NCBI RefSeq assembly: GCF_001905885.1
Contig: NZ_LIYH01000005.1
Location: 496,001 to 560,000, forward strand
DNA length: 64,000 nt
Direction: 5' to 3'
DNA from: Streptomyces sp. CB03234
GTDB taxonomy: Bacteria; Actinomycetota; Actinomycetes; Streptomycetales; Streptomycetaceae
The first letter of the stretch is position 1. The number at the start of each line of letters is the position of its first letter. The notes beneath the pieces are model-generated. The model searched no databases. It worked only from the letters and a program-made list of their open reading frames with translations, and was not told the DNA's origin. Shown one piece after another: positions 1 through 9,084 of the stretch. The translations under genes were made by a program, and so were the position numbers.

Positions 1-570
1 GCCGTCTTCTCCGTGGTCCTGCTCGGCCTGCTGCCCCGGCTCGCCCTGATGGCGTCCGGCCTCACCGCGCTCGACGACCGCCGCTCGGGCGGTGCCTCCG
101 TCAGCCGCCACCAGGTGGCCAACGCCCTCGCGGCCACGCACCGGGGCCTCGCCCTCGCGACGATCGTCACCGCGCTGTCGGCGGCCGCGGGCGGCTGGCT
201 GCTCACCCTGGCGGACCGGCCGACCGTCTGGACGGTCGTCCTGCCGTCGGTCATCGCCGTGGTGCTGCTGTCCAGGGCGCGGGCCTTCCCGCTGGTCGCG
301 GAGGTGGTGGCGCTGTTCGTGGCGGCGGCCGTCCTGGTCGTACGGCTCGTGACGCTGTGGATGGACCACGCGGGCGGCGCCGGGCCGCTCACCGTGCTGT
401 GCGCGGCCGCGGTGCTGCCGCTGGCCGCCCTGGCGGTCCAGCCGCCGGAGCACGTGCGGGTGCGGCTGCGGCGCATGGCCGACCTGGTCGAGTCCATCGG
501 CATGGTGGGGCTGTTCCCGCTGGCGGTCGGTGTGTTCGGCGTGTACGGACAGCTGCTCGACAAGTTCTGA
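1..570 (+). CDS. eccD: Type VII secretion membrane protein EccD, C-terminal part
   Basis: The open frame enters from the left window edge, so only the last 189 residues are visible and the real start lies outside. The fragment holds about six hydrophobic segments (for example around residues 60-85, 88-105, 120-145 and 170-185) separated by short basic loops, and it ends at a hydrophobic segment and short tail without any soluble domain, as EccD does. EccD is the polytopic subunit that forms the membrane channel of ESX secretion complexes. Immediate downstream linkage to a secretion-locus ATPase and EccC supports the call more than the fragment alone could. A different polytopic membrane protein is possible but unlikely in this setting. 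Confidence 0.72.
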   Translation, partial: AVFSVVLLGLLPRLALMASGLTALDDRRSGGASVSRHQVANALAATHRGLALATIVTALSAAAGGWLLTLADRPTVWTVVLPSVIAVVLLSRARAFPLVAEVVALFVAAAVLVVRLVTLWMDHAGGAGPLTVLCAAAVLPLAALAVQPPEHVRVRLRRMADLVESIGMVGLFPLAVGVFGVYGQLLDKF

Positions 571-600
571 GTTCTGCGGCAGGGCGGGAGAAGGGCAGAC

Positions 601-2349
601 ATGCCGAACGGAGACAACTGGCAGGGCGACGTCCTGCGCGACCTGCGCGCCGGCACACCCCGGCAGGCCACACCGGAGGAGGGCGCCCAGACCCCGGCCG
701 CGGACCCGGAGACCCCGGGCACGTCCACGCCGGGCGGGGCGCGGGCCCCACAGGCCCCCACCGCGACGCCGGGTACGGGCCCGGACACCCCGGGCACGTC
801 CACGCCGGGCGGGGCGTCGGCCCCGCAGGCCCCCACCGCGGCGCCGGGCACGGGCCCGGACACCCCGGGCACGTCCACGCCGGGCGGGGCGCGGGCCCCA
901 CAGGCCCCCACCGCGACGCCGGGCGCGGGGAGTGCCCCCGGGCCCGGGGGTGCCTCCGGTACGGGGATCGCCACCGGCGCGCCCGGGCCCGGTACGCGGC
1001 CCCAGGCCTCGCAGGCCGCTGCTCCGGGCGGGGCGCAGACGCCGCACGGCCCCGGCCCGCAGGGCGCGCCCGCCCCGGCGGGGTACCCCCAGGCCCCCGT
1101 GGCCCACACCCAGCCCCCCGGCGCCCCGGTCGCCGCCGGACAGGGCGTGCCCGGACACGGCGCGCCGGGTCAGGGCGCCCCCGGCGCGTCCCGCCGGGCC
1201 GGGGCCGTCCCGGCGGCGCACGCCCACGCCCATCCCGGGCAGGCGCCGCGGCCTCAGGCTCAAGCGCAGGCACCCCAGGTGCCCACGCCCGCCGCGTACG
1301 TCCCGCCCCAGGAGGCCCACGACCCGCACGCCCAGGCGCGGCTGACGCAGGCCGCCCAGGAGCGGCAGGCCCGTGCCCAGCACGGCGGGACTCCGCCCGC
1401 CCCGGCCGGGTACGCGCAACACCCCGCCACCCCCGATTCGCGTCCCGTCGTCGACAAGGGGCTCGCCGCCGCCGGGCGGAAGCCGCGGCACGGGGAGGGG
1501 TTCGCCACCCGGGCCGTGCGGGCCGTCCGCCGTACCGTCTCCTCCTCCGCCGCGCGGGAGGTCGCCGAGACCACCCGTACCGCCGAGACGCTGCAGCAGC
1601 CGGTGACGACCGGGCGGCAGATCGCCGTCACGTCCATCCGGGGCGGCGCCGGCAAGTCGACCGTCGCCGCGCTGCTGGGGCTGACGTACGCGCACTACCG
1701 GCAGGACCCCGTCCTCCTCGTCGAGGCCGACCCGGCGCTCGGGTCGCTGCCGCTGCGGCTCGGCGCCGAGACGCTGCGGTGGACCACCGGGGACGTCGCC
1801 GGGATCGTCGAGCCGCAGATGTCGCTCCTCGACATCACCGGCTACCTCGTCCAGCTCCCCGACAACGCCTGGCTCCTGCCCGGCAGTCAGGGCCAGATCG
1901 GCGCGATGCTGGACACCAAGGCGTACGAGCGCGTCATGGTGGCGCTGCGCCGCTACTTCGGCGTGACCGTCGTCGACTGCGAGACCCTGCCCGCCGAGGT
2001 GGCCCGCGTGGCGCTGTCCGCCGCCCAGGCACGCGTCCTGACGACGCCCGCCACGATGGAGGGCGTCGTCAGCACCCATGCGGTGCTCCAGTGGATGCAG
2101 GGCCTGCCCCGCCACGTCATCGCCGGCACCGTCGTCGTCCTCACCCAACTCGTTCCGCACGCCGGGCTCGACCTCGACCAGGCCGCGCGGAAGCTCGGCT
2201 CCACCGGGGCCACCGTCCACGTGCTGCCGTACGACCGGCACCTGGCGGCCGGCGGCCCGATCCGTACCGAGCTGCTCGCCCACCCCACCCGGCAGGCCGC
2301 CACCCGCCTCGCCGCCGACGTCTTCCAGCTCTCCCAGAAGCGCCACTGA
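601..2349 (+). CDS. Repeat-rich MinD/ParA-like ATPase of the type VII secretion locus (SCO5717-like)
   Basis: A 582-residue protein of two halves. Residues 1 to about 335 are Pro/Ala/Gly-rich and disordered-looking, with three near-identical 25-residue repeats at residues 36-110. Residues about 340-582 form a P-loop domain of the MinD/ParA/SIMIBI type with a deviant Walker A RGGAGKST at about 347-354 and the acidic EADPALG motif about 20 residues later. Proteins of this shape occur in Streptomyces ESX loci, where the family was named after SCO5717 and linked to growth and sporulation; I recall this as family knowledge. It is analogous to mycobacterial EspI-like ATPases, which have a Pro-rich N-terminus and a MinD-like C-terminus. 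A 30-bp gap separates it from eccD and 14 bp separate it from eccC, so one transcript is likely. Confidence 0.8.
   Translation: MPNGDNWQGDVLRDLRAGTPRQATPEEGAQTPAADPETPGTSTPGGARAPQAPTATPGTGPDTPGTSTPGGASAPQAPTAAPGTGPDTPGTSTPGGARAPQAPTATPGAGSAPGPGGASGTGIATGAPGPGTRPQASQAAAPGGAQTPHGPGPQGAPAPAGYPQAPVAHTQPPGAPVAAGQGVPGHGAPGQGAPGASRRAGAVPAAHAHAHPGQAPRPQAQAQAPQVPTPAAYVPPQEAHDPHAQARLTQAAQERQARAQHGGTPPAPAGYAQHPATPDSRPVVDKGLAAAGRKPRHGEGFATRAVRAVRRTVSSSAAREVAETTRTAETLQQPVTTGRQIAVTSIRGGAGKSTVAALLGLTYAHYRQDPVLLVEADPALGSLPLRLGAETLRWTTGDVAGIVEPQMSLLDITGYLVQLPDNAWLLPGSQGQIGAMLDTKAYERVMVALRRYFGVTVVDCETLPAEVARVALSAAQARVLTTPATMEGVVSTHAVLQWMQGLPRHVIAGTVVVLTQLVPHAGLDLDQAARKLGSTGATVHVLPYDRHLAAGGPIRTELLAHPTRQAATRLAADVFQLSQKRH
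706..930 (+). repeat. Three tandem 75-bp in-frame repeats
   Basis: Three copies of a 75-bp unit encode the 25-residue block P(E/D)TPGTSTPGGA(R/S)APQAPTA(T/A)PG(T/A)G. Copies 1 and 3 are almost identical and copy 2 differs at a few bases, indicating recent duplication or gene conversion inside the disordered half of the ATPase. Confidence 0.95.
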
Positions 2350-2363
2350 GGGGGAGGAGACCG

Positions 2364-5300
2364 ATGAGCACCCGGCTGATACACCGCCCCGCCCGCACCA
2401 CCCGGCCCCCCGCCGCCTCCGAGGCGCGCACCATCGAGGCCCCGCCCAACCTCCCGGAGGGGAAGGCCGGCAACATCGCGATGTCGCTGCTTCCCGTCGC
2501 CGGTGTCATGTCGTCCGTCGTGATGATGACGGTCGTACGCAACAGCCAGTTCGCCGCGCTGGGCGCGCTGATCCTCGTCGTCACCATCATCGGCTCGCTC
2601 GTGCTGGTGTTCTCGCAGCGCGGCAAGGCGCAGCGCACCCGCCGTACCCAGCGCGAGGCCTACCTCGCGTACCTGGAGGACCTGCGCGAGGAGCTGTCCG
2701 GCGAGGAGCGGGAGCGGCGCGAGCGCGCCGACGTGCTCAACCCGCCGCCGCACGCGCTGTACGACATCGTCCGCGACCCGGCGCGCCTGTGGGAGCGGCG
2801 CCGGCTGGACGCCGACTTCCTGCGCGTACGCGTCGGCACCGGCGAGATGCCCGTACGCGACCTGAGGATCGGCGACCAGGGCGGCTCGTCCGTCCTCACC
2901 CCGCCCGACCGGTTCATGCTCAACGAGGCGTCGGCGCTGATGGACCGCTTCCGCACCGGCACCGAACTCCCGCTGACCGTCCCGCTCGACCGCGTCGGCA
3001 ACATCAGCGTCGTCGGGCCGCGCGAGGACTGCCTGCGCGTCGCGCGCGCCCTGCTCGTACAGGCCGCCGCCCTGCACGCCCCCGACGACGTGGCCATCGC
3101 GCTCGCGGTGCCCGGCGAGCGGCTGGCCGACTGGGAGTGGGCCAAGTGGATGCCGCACCTGCTCGACACCGAGCAGTTCGACGGGCCCGTCGCCGCCCGC
3201 CGCATCGCCCCGTCCGCGCCCCAGCTCGCCCGGCAGCTCGGCCCCGAGCTGCGCCGCCGCGCCTCCTACGCCGCCGAGGTGCGCCGCGGCCTGTCCGGCA
3301 AGGACGCCCTGTCCATGTCGTCCCGGCTGCTGGTGGTCACCGACGGGCACGGTGAGGACGCCGTGGAGCTGCCGCGCCCCGACGACGCGGTGGGCCTGCG
3401 CGAGATGGGCGTGACCGTCCTGCACCTGCTGGAGCGGCGTGTCCAGGAGCCCGGCCACGTCGGCGTACGGATCACCGTCGACGGCGACCAGGTCGTCATC
3501 GAGGACCTCCGCCAGGACGAGCCGATCAGCGCGCACGGCACGGTCGACGAGGTGTCCGTCCCGTTCGCCGAGGGCCTCGCCCGGATGCTGGCCCCGCTGC
3601 GGCTGTCCGCCGAGTCGCTGGTCGACGCGCCGCTGTCCGGGCCGGTCGACTTCGCCGACCTGCTCGGCATCGACGACGTGGCACGCCTCGACCTCGCCAC
3701 CCTGTGGGCGCCGCGCGGTGAGCGCGCCTTCCTCCGCGTACCGATCGGCATCAGCGACGCGCGCGAGCCAGTGCTGCTGGACCTGAAGGAGTCCTCCGAG
3801 CTGGGCATGGGCCCGCACGGGCTGTGCGTCGGCGCAACCGGCTCCGGAAAGTCGGAGCTGCTGCGCACCCTGGTCCTGGCGCTGGTGGCCACCCACCCGC
3901 CGGAGGACCTCGCCCTGGTCCTCGTCGACTACAAGGGCGGCGCGACCTTCGCCCCGTTCGCGGACCTGCCGCACGTCGCCGGGGTCATCACCAACCTGGA
4001 GAACCAGGCCGGTCTCGTCGAGCGCGTCCACGCCTCCCTCGCCGGTGAGGTCAAGCGCCGCCAGCAGGTCCTCAAGGACGCGGGCAACGTCGCCGACATC
4101 GGCGACTACGCGGCGCTGCGTGCCGAGAAGCGGCCCGACCTGGAGCCGCTGCCGCACCTGTTCATCGTCATCGACGAGTTCGGCGAACTCCTCACTGCCA
4201 AGCCGGACTTCATCGACCTGTTTCTGTCCATCGGCCGTATCGGCCGGTCCATCGGCGTGCACCTGCTGCTGTCCAGCCAGCGCATCGAGGGCGGCAAGCT
4301 GAAGGGCCTGGACACCTACCTGTCGTACCGGCTCGGCCTGCGCACCTTCTCCGCCGACGAGTCCCGGACGGTCCTGGACACCACCGACGCCTTCCACCTG
4401 CCGCCGCTGCCCGGCTTCGGCTACCTGAAGGTCGACACCAGCCACTACGAGCGGTTCAAGGCGAGTTACGTCTCCGGCGCCTACCGGGGCCCGGTGCGGC
4501 GCGCCGAGGACGAGGACACCGGGCCGCTCGCCCTGGAGTACGAGGCGTACAACACCCTCGGCGCCTCGGAGGAGACCGGCCCCAAGGAGAGCACGGTACG
4601 GCGCCGCGAGACAGGGCCGACCGAACTGGGCGTCATGGTCGAGCAGTTGGAGAACGCCCCCACCGATCCGGTACGCCGCATCTGGCTGCCGCCGCTGCCC
4701 GCCGCCATCGCCCTCGACCAGGTCGCCGGCCCGCTCCAGGCCGGCCCGCGCGGCATGCAGCTCGCCGCCCGCCGGGGTCCCCTCCAGGTGCCGCTCGGCC
4801 TGCTCGACGACCCGACGAAGCAGTGGCAGGGGCAGTGGTTCCTGGACCTGACGGTGGCGGGCGGCCACGCCGCCGTCATCGGCGGCCCGCAGTCCGGCAA
4901 GACCACCCTCCTCCGTACGCTCGTCCTCTCGCTCGCCCTGACGCACACCCCGCAGGAGGTCGGCGTCTACGGCCTCGACCTGGTCGGCGGCGGCCTCCAG
5001 GCGCTGGCCGGCCTGCCGCACGTCGGCGGCATCGCGAGCCGCGCCGACCGGGAGCGGGCCGCCCGTACCGTCGAAGAGGTACGGAACATGCTCGCCCTGC
5101 GCGAGGACCTGTTCCGCGAGCACACCATCGACTCCGTCGAGCAGCTGCGCACCCTCCACGCGGCCGGCCGACTGCCGGAGCTGGCCTCCGCCGAGATCGT
5201 GCTCGTCATCGACGGCTTCGGCGCGCTGCGCGACGACTTCGACGAGCTGGACGACGCCGTCGTCGACATCCTCAAGCGGGGCGGCGGGTACGGCATCCAC

Positions 5301-6347
5301 GTCGTCGCCGGCATGCTCCGCTGGAACGACGTCCGCATCGCGACCCAGTCGTACTTCGGCACCCGCGTCGAGCTGCGCCTCAACGACGCCACCGAGACCA
5401 GCATCGACCGCAAGCTCGCCGAGACCCTCGCGCCCGACGAGCCGGGTCGCGTCCTCACCGACGGGAAGCTGTTCGCGCAGGCCGCCCTGCCCCGTACGGA
5501 CTCCCTCGCCGACGCCACCGAGCTGGGCGCCGTCCTGGAGCGCACCGCCCGGCAGGTCCGCGCCGCCTGGAGCGGCGAGGTCGCCCAGCCGGTGCGGGTC
5601 CTGCCGCACGTCCTGGAGCCGCACCTGCTGCCCGGGCCGGTCGCCGAGCCCAAGCGGGTGCCGATCGGCCTGGACCAGACGGCGCTCGCGCCCGTGCTGC
5701 TGGACCTGTTCGCCCATGACCAGCACCTGCTGGTGATGGGCGACAGCGAGTGCGGCAAGACGAACCTGCTGAAGACGATCGCGGCCGGGCTGATCGAGCG
5801 GTACGGGGAGGACGAGCTGGTCCTCGCCGTCATGGACCCGAGGCGGGGCCTGCGGGGCGTCGTGCCCGAGGAGTTCCTCGGCGGGTACGCGTACAACGCC
5901 AAGCTGTGCGGGGGACTCGCCGCCGGTATCGCCACCGAGCTGGAGAAGCGGCTTCCCGACGAGAGCGCCGCCCTGGAGGACCTGGAGCCGGGCATCTGGG
6001 GCAGCGGCCCGCGGATCGTCGTCCTCGTCGACGACTACGACGTGCTGACGACGGCCGGGCAGGCGCCGCTCGCGCCGTTCCTGCCGTACATCCCCTCCGC
6101 CGTCGACATCGGCCTCCACTTCGTCCTGACGCGCCGCGTCGCGGGCGCCTCACGCGGTATGTACGAGCCGCTGGTGCAGGGCCTGCGCGAGTCGGGCGCG
6201 TCGGCGATCCTCATGGCGGGCGACCGCAGCGAGGGACAGCTGTTCCCGGGCGTGTACGCCTCACAGCAGCCGCCGGGGCGGGGCGTGCTCATCCGCAGGG
6301 GCCAGTCGAACCGCCTGATCCAGACGGTGTTCACACCCGAACCCTGA
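2364..6347 (+). CDS. eccC: Type VII secretion ATPase EccC, three FtsK/SpoIIIE domains
   Basis: A 1327-residue membrane ATPase that powers substrate export through the ESX channel. Two hydrophobic segments lie at about residues 37-60 and 63-84. Three P-loop domains follow: GATGSGKS at about 489 with Walker B-like FIVIDEFGE at 600-608; GGPQSGKT at about 840 with VIDGFGAL (Asp950-Gly951, no Asp-Glu pair); and GDSECGKT at 1126-1133 with VVLVDDYD (Asp1223-Asp1224). Only the first unit has the full catalytic Asp-Glu pair, the usual pattern for single-chain EccC, where units 2 and 3 are degenerate and bind substrate. The ATG at 2364 is chosen because GGGGGAGGAG precedes it; the frame stays open far upstream but there overlaps the ATPase gene and has no EccC-like sequence. 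Confidence 0.95.
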   Translation: MSTRLIHRPARTTRPPAASEARTIEAPPNLPEGKAGNIAMSLLPVAGVMSSVVMMTVVRNSQFAALGALILVVTIIGSLVLVFSQRGKAQRTRRTQREAYLAYLEDLREELSGEERERRERADVLNPPPHALYDIVRDPARLWERRRLDADFLRVRVGTGEMPVRDLRIGDQGGSSVLTPPDRFMLNEASALMDRFRTGTELPLTVPLDRVGNISVVGPREDCLRVARALLVQAAALHAPDDVAIALAVPGERLADWEWAKWMPHLLDTEQFDGPVAARRIAPSAPQLARQLGPELRRRASYAAEVRRGLSGKDALSMSSRLLVVTDGHGEDAVELPRPDDAVGLREMGVTVLHLLERRVQEPGHVGVRITVDGDQVVIEDLRQDEPISAHGTVDEVSVPFAEGLARMLAPLRLSAESLVDAPLSGPVDFADLLGIDDVARLDLATLWAPRGERAFLRVPIGISDAREPVLLDLKESSELGMGPHGLCVGATGSGKSELLRTLVLALVATHPPEDLALVLVDYKGGATFAPFADLPHVAGVITNLENQAGLVERVHASLAGEVKRRQQVLKDAGNVADIGDYAALRAEKRPDLEPLPHLFIVIDEFGELLTAKPDFIDLFLSIGRIGRSIGVHLLLSSQRIEGGKLKGLDTYLSYRLGLRTFSADESRTVLDTTDAFHLPPLPGFGYLKVDTSHYERFKASYVSGAYRGPVRRAEDEDTGPLALEYEAYNTLGASEETGPKESTVRRRETGPTELGVMVEQLENAPTDPVRRIWLPPLPAAIALDQVAGPLQAGPRGMQLAARRGPLQVPLGLLDDPTKQWQGQWFLDLTVAGGHAAVIGGPQSGKTTLLRTLVLSLALTHTPQEVGVYGLDLVGGGLQALAGLPHVGGIASRADRERAARTVEEVRNMLALREDLFREHTIDSVEQLRTLHAAGRLPELASAEIVLVIDGFGALRDDFDELDDAVVDILKRGGGYGIHVVAGMLRWNDVRIATQSYFGTRVELRLNDATETSIDRKLAETLAPDEPGRVLTDGKLFAQAALPRTDSLADATELGAVLERTARQVRAAWSGEVAQPVRVLPHVLEPHLLPGPVAEPKRVPIGLDQTALAPVLLDLFAHDQHLLVMGDSECGKTNLLKTIAAGLIERYGEDELVLAVMDPRRGLRGVVPEEFLGGYAYNAKLCGGLAAGIATELEKRLPDESAALEDLEPGIWGSGPRIVVLVDDYDVLTTAGQAPLAPFLPYIPSAVDIGLHFVLTRRVAGASRGMYEPLVQGLRESGASAILMAGDRSEGQLFPGVYASQQPPGRGVLIRRGQSNRLIQTVFTPEP

Positions 6348-6378
6348 ACCTCATGACGAAGAAGGACCGGACGTACCC

Positions 6379-7800
6379 ATGACCAAGGACGTCATAGCCC
6401 TCACCGAGCGCATGCCCGACCCGTGGGCGGTGCTCGCCGGCCTGCTCTCCGGCGGCCCCGACAAGCTGGTGAACACGGCCGGTGAGGACGCCGTCGTACA
6501 GCTCTGCGACGAGGAGGGCCGGCCGCTCGTCTCCGTCGAGGCGCCGCTGCTGGTGCAGGTCGCGGGCGAGGCCGAGCGGCTGCTGGGGGCGACGCCTCCG
6601 CCGGTGCCGTTCTGGTGGACGGAGGCGCGGGCCACGACCGGGGTGGCGGAGGCGGAGCGGCTGGCGGGCACGTTCGCGGCCCGGCTGGTGTCGCTGACGG
6701 GCGGCTCGGCGTGGCCGCCGGAGGCCGCCCGGTCGCTGGCCGTGGTGGCGTCGGACGGGGTGGGCGTCGCGCCGCCGCAGGCCGCCGAACGGCCCGCCGT
6801 GGACGTCCTCACCGACAAGGTGGCCGTCGTCATCCAGGACCGCCCGGTGGTGGCCATGACGGCATGGCTGGCGGACGCGTTCCGGGCGGCCGCCGAGGGC
6901 GGGCTGGGCCTCCAGATCGTCAGCCCGGCAGGCTCCACGCTCTCCCCGGCGGTACGGGGCGCGCTGTCCGGCTGGCCGTCGCGGTGGGTCGTGCAGGACG
7001 AGCGGGACGGCTACTACGACGGGCTGTCCGGGGCGGTGCTGGCGTGGCAGGAGGGGATGTTCTTCCCGGTCGCCGGGCCCGAGTCGACGGAGGAGGAGGT
7101 GCGGGCGCGGGTGGCCGCCTCGTACCAGGAGGGTGTCGAGGACACCGGTGAGCGGCAGTTGGCGGTGACGTTCCGCACGGTGCACCCGGCGGACGACCGG
7201 CTGGTGCTGGGCGGCGCGCTGGAGGCGGTGTGGCGTGAGCTGACCGGTGGGGCGCCGGCCGGGTGGGGCACGGCGGAGCCCGCCAACCTGCCGTGGTCGC
7301 TGCGCCGGCTGACGGACGTGGCGCACGAGCGGGCGCCCGAGCCGACCTGGGTGGTCGTGGTCGGCAGCCCGGAGCGGCCGGGACTCGCCACCGTACGCGT
7401 CAGCCGTACGAAGGCGGGCGTGGAGGAGGAGGTCACGCTGGCGTTCGGCTACGGGCCGGACGAGGAGCCGCCGGTGGACGCCGTGCCGAGGGCGGCCGAG
7501 GTGCTGGCCACCCGGCACCGCCTGCGGTCGATGCTCGTACAACTCCGCAAAGCCCGCCGTGACCTGGCGGTTCCGCCGCGCTTCGAGGGGCCGGGCGTGC
7601 CGCTGGCCTTCGTGCTCGGCGCGGAGGAGGTCCGCGCGATGCCCGCCGACCGGGCCCGGAACACGCCGCTGGGAGCGGCGCCGGTCCAACTCGGCCCGAA
7701 ATCCCGGCCGGCGCTGTACTACCCGCTGCCCGGCGACCCGTCCGACCTGTCGGGGTGGCAGGACTTCGAGCGGCTGGTGCGGCACCTGAAGGGCGAGTGA
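6379..7800 (+). CDS. DUF6177-like protein of the type VII secretion locus
   Basis: A 473-residue soluble protein with no signal peptide or membrane segment. It starts MTKDVIALTERMPDPWAVLAGLL and ends in a conserved-looking FERLVRHLKGE tail. I recognise it as resembling proteins named DUF6177 that sit between eccC and the WXG100 genes in streptomycetes; its biochemical role is not known to me. It begins 31 bp after eccC and is most likely cotranscribed with it. An accessory or chaperone role in secretion is inference from position only. Confidence 0.6.
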   Translation: MTKDVIALTERMPDPWAVLAGLLSGGPDKLVNTAGEDAVVQLCDEEGRPLVSVEAPLLVQVAGEAERLLGATPPPVPFWWTEARATTGVAEAERLAGTFAARLVSLTGGSAWPPEAARSLAVVASDGVGVAPPQAAERPAVDVLTDKVAVVIQDRPVVAMTAWLADAFRAAAEGGLGLQIVSPAGSTLSPAVRGALSGWPSRWVVQDERDGYYDGLSGAVLAWQEGMFFPVAGPESTEEEVRARVAASYQEGVEDTGERQLAVTFRTVHPADDRLVLGGALEAVWRELTGGAPAGWGTAEPANLPWSLRRLTDVAHERAPEPTWVVVVGSPERPGLATVRVSRTKAGVEEEVTLAFGYGPDEEPPVDAVPRAAEVLATRHRLRSMLVQLRKARRDLAVPPRFEGPGVPLAFVLGAEEVRAMPADRARNTPLGAAPVQLGPKSRPALYYPLPGDPSDLSGWQDFERLVRHLKGE

Positions 7801-7930
7801 TGTCATGTGTTCGTCACAGACGACCGCCTGTGCGCGATTGCTGATTGCAGGAGCGACGCGTGAGTTGATAGGCATGTAGTCGTACATTCGATCCATCCAT
7901 ACGATCGTCCATCGCAGCGGGGGTAGCCCG

Positions 7931-8263
7931 ATGAAGTTCGATATGGGGGCGCAGGTCCTTTCCACCCTGATGTCCCAGTCGCAGGGTTCGAGCAACGACC
8001 TCGGCCTGCTGATCCGTCAGCTGGTCCAGGCGGCGGCACCGTTGGAGGGCAAGTTCAACGGCGCGGGCAAGGTGGCGTTCGACTCGTTCAAGTCGCGTTC
8101 GGACGAGATCACGGCGGCGCTGAACGGTTCGCTGGCGGCCATCCTGGGCGGCCAGTCGGGCATGGAGTCGGCGTTCGGCACCGGTGACCAGGAGCAGGGC
8201 GACAACGCGCGGACGCAGATGTCGTCGGCGAACTTCGACGCGGCGCGTTTCTCGGGCCGCTAG
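7931..8263 (+). CDS. WXG100/ESAT-6-like secreted protein (first of pair)
   Basis: A 110-residue, mostly helical protein typical in length for WXG100 substrates. The helix-turn-helix hairpin turn is at residues 42-44 and reads Phe-Asn-Gly in place of Trp-x-Gly. The C-terminal extension after residue 90 is polar and likely flexible. It is followed 54 bp later by a second small protein of the same class, as for EsxA/EsxB pairs that fold as heterodimers and are exported by EccC. The 130-bp gap before it suggests its own promoter. There is no signal peptide, as expected for ESX substrates. Confidence 0.8.
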   Translation: MKFDMGAQVLSTLMSQSQGSSNDLGLLIRQLVQAAAPLEGKFNGAGKVAFDSFKSRSDEITAALNGSLAAILGGQSGMESAFGTGDQEQGDNARTQMSSANFDAARFSGR

Positions 8264-8317
8264 ACCGATCCGTACATCGATCCGTACACCGATCCGTACA
8301 CGGGGAGTTGATTGCTG

Positions 8318-8632
8318 ATGGCTGCTGCGGGTAGCGACCGTCGTTCGTACGACACGGGTGCCTCGTCCGAGGCACAGATGAACATCCAGGCGGTGATCGC
8401 GCGGCTGGAGCAGGTGATCACGGCGCGGGACGCGCAGGTGAAGGCCGCGATGACGGACTTCGCCGCCGACGGCGTGGCGGACGAGTACCACGGCAAGGAA
8501 CTGCGCTGGAACGCGGCCTCGCAGGAGGTCCGCAACATCATCCAGCTGCTGAAGACGACGCTGGAGAAGAACGACGCGACCGCGCAGGCGACACTGCAGC
8601 GCGCGAAGGCCGCGGTCGACAACATCGGCTGA
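8318..8632 (+). CDS. WXG100/ESAT-6-like secreted protein (second of pair)
   Basis: A 104-residue helical protein. The ATG at 8318 is chosen over the TTG six bases earlier because GGGGAG ends about 10 bases upstream of it. The hairpin turn is Tyr57-His58-Gly59, again replacing Trp-x-Gly, followed by a second amphipathic helix (residues 60-100). Pairing with the preceding gene and the downstream DUF6507-like gene marks it as the ESX partner protein. Similar streptomycete proteins are annotated as pore-forming ESAT-6 family; no pore activity can be read from the sequence. Confidence 0.8.
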   Translation: MAAAGSDRRSYDTGASSEAQMNIQAVIARLEQVITARDAQVKAAMTDFAADGVADEYHGKELRWNAASQEVRNIIQLLKTTLEKNDATAQATLQRAKAAVDNIG

Positions 8633-8658
8633 CGCGGGGTACCGGGGGAGCGTTTCTC

Positions 8659-9084
8659 ATGACGGCGTGGGACATCCAGCCCCAGGGGGTGCAAGGTCAG
8701 CTGAAGGTCGTCGGCACGCATGCCGGGGACCTGGAGAAGGCCCTGAACGCCCTGGTCACGGACATGCAGCAGGCCGCGCAGGCGGCGGGTACGGCGGTGC
8801 CCGGTTCGGCCGCGAACATCCCGTTGCAGGGGCCGACGGCCTCGGGCGCGCCGCTGACGCAGAAGGCGACGGGCCCGGTGGGCGCGGCGCTGGCCGAGTA
8901 CATGGCCGGCCGGCAGAAGACGCACTTCGAGCCCATGGCGAAGCGGATCCAGGCGGCGGTCATCGGCGCGGCCACGGCGACCAATGAGTACGTCGAGGGC
9001 GACCTGACCCAGGCCAAGGAGGCCCAGGACGCGGCCCGACAGGTGCGCCTGGACCTGCTGAAGGAGCTCGGGGGGAAGAAGTGA
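8659..9084 (+). CDS. DUF6507-like helical protein of the ESX locus
   Basis: A 141-residue protein starting MTAWDIQPQGVQGQLKVVG, with predicted long helices at about 20-45, 85-115 and 118-138. The N-terminal pattern and the place directly behind the WXG100 pair match proteins called DUF6507 in Streptomyces. Size and helix content resemble ESX secretion partners, and it directly overlaps the following effector gene by four bases (GTGA), implying translational coupling. I infer a role as effector partner or targeting factor, comparable to the small helical partner proteins of LXG toxins; this is untested. Confidence 0.6.
   Translation: MTAWDIQPQGVQGQLKVVGTHAGDLEKALNALVTDMQQAAQAAGTAVPGSAANIPLQGPTASGAPLTQKATGPVGAALAEYMAGRQKTHFEPMAKRIQAAVIGAATATNEYVEGDLTQAKEAQDAARQVRLDLLKELGGKK

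Noticed and set aside
357..2363. Upstream extension of the eccC frame
   Set aside because: It overlaps the ATPase gene, is Arg/Pro/Ala-rich and has no ribosome site; the ATG at 2364 has a strong one.
1953..6119. 1388-codon open frame on the minus strand
   Set aside because: Antisense shadow of eccC; low-complexity Gly/Val/Asp/Gln sequence without motifs.
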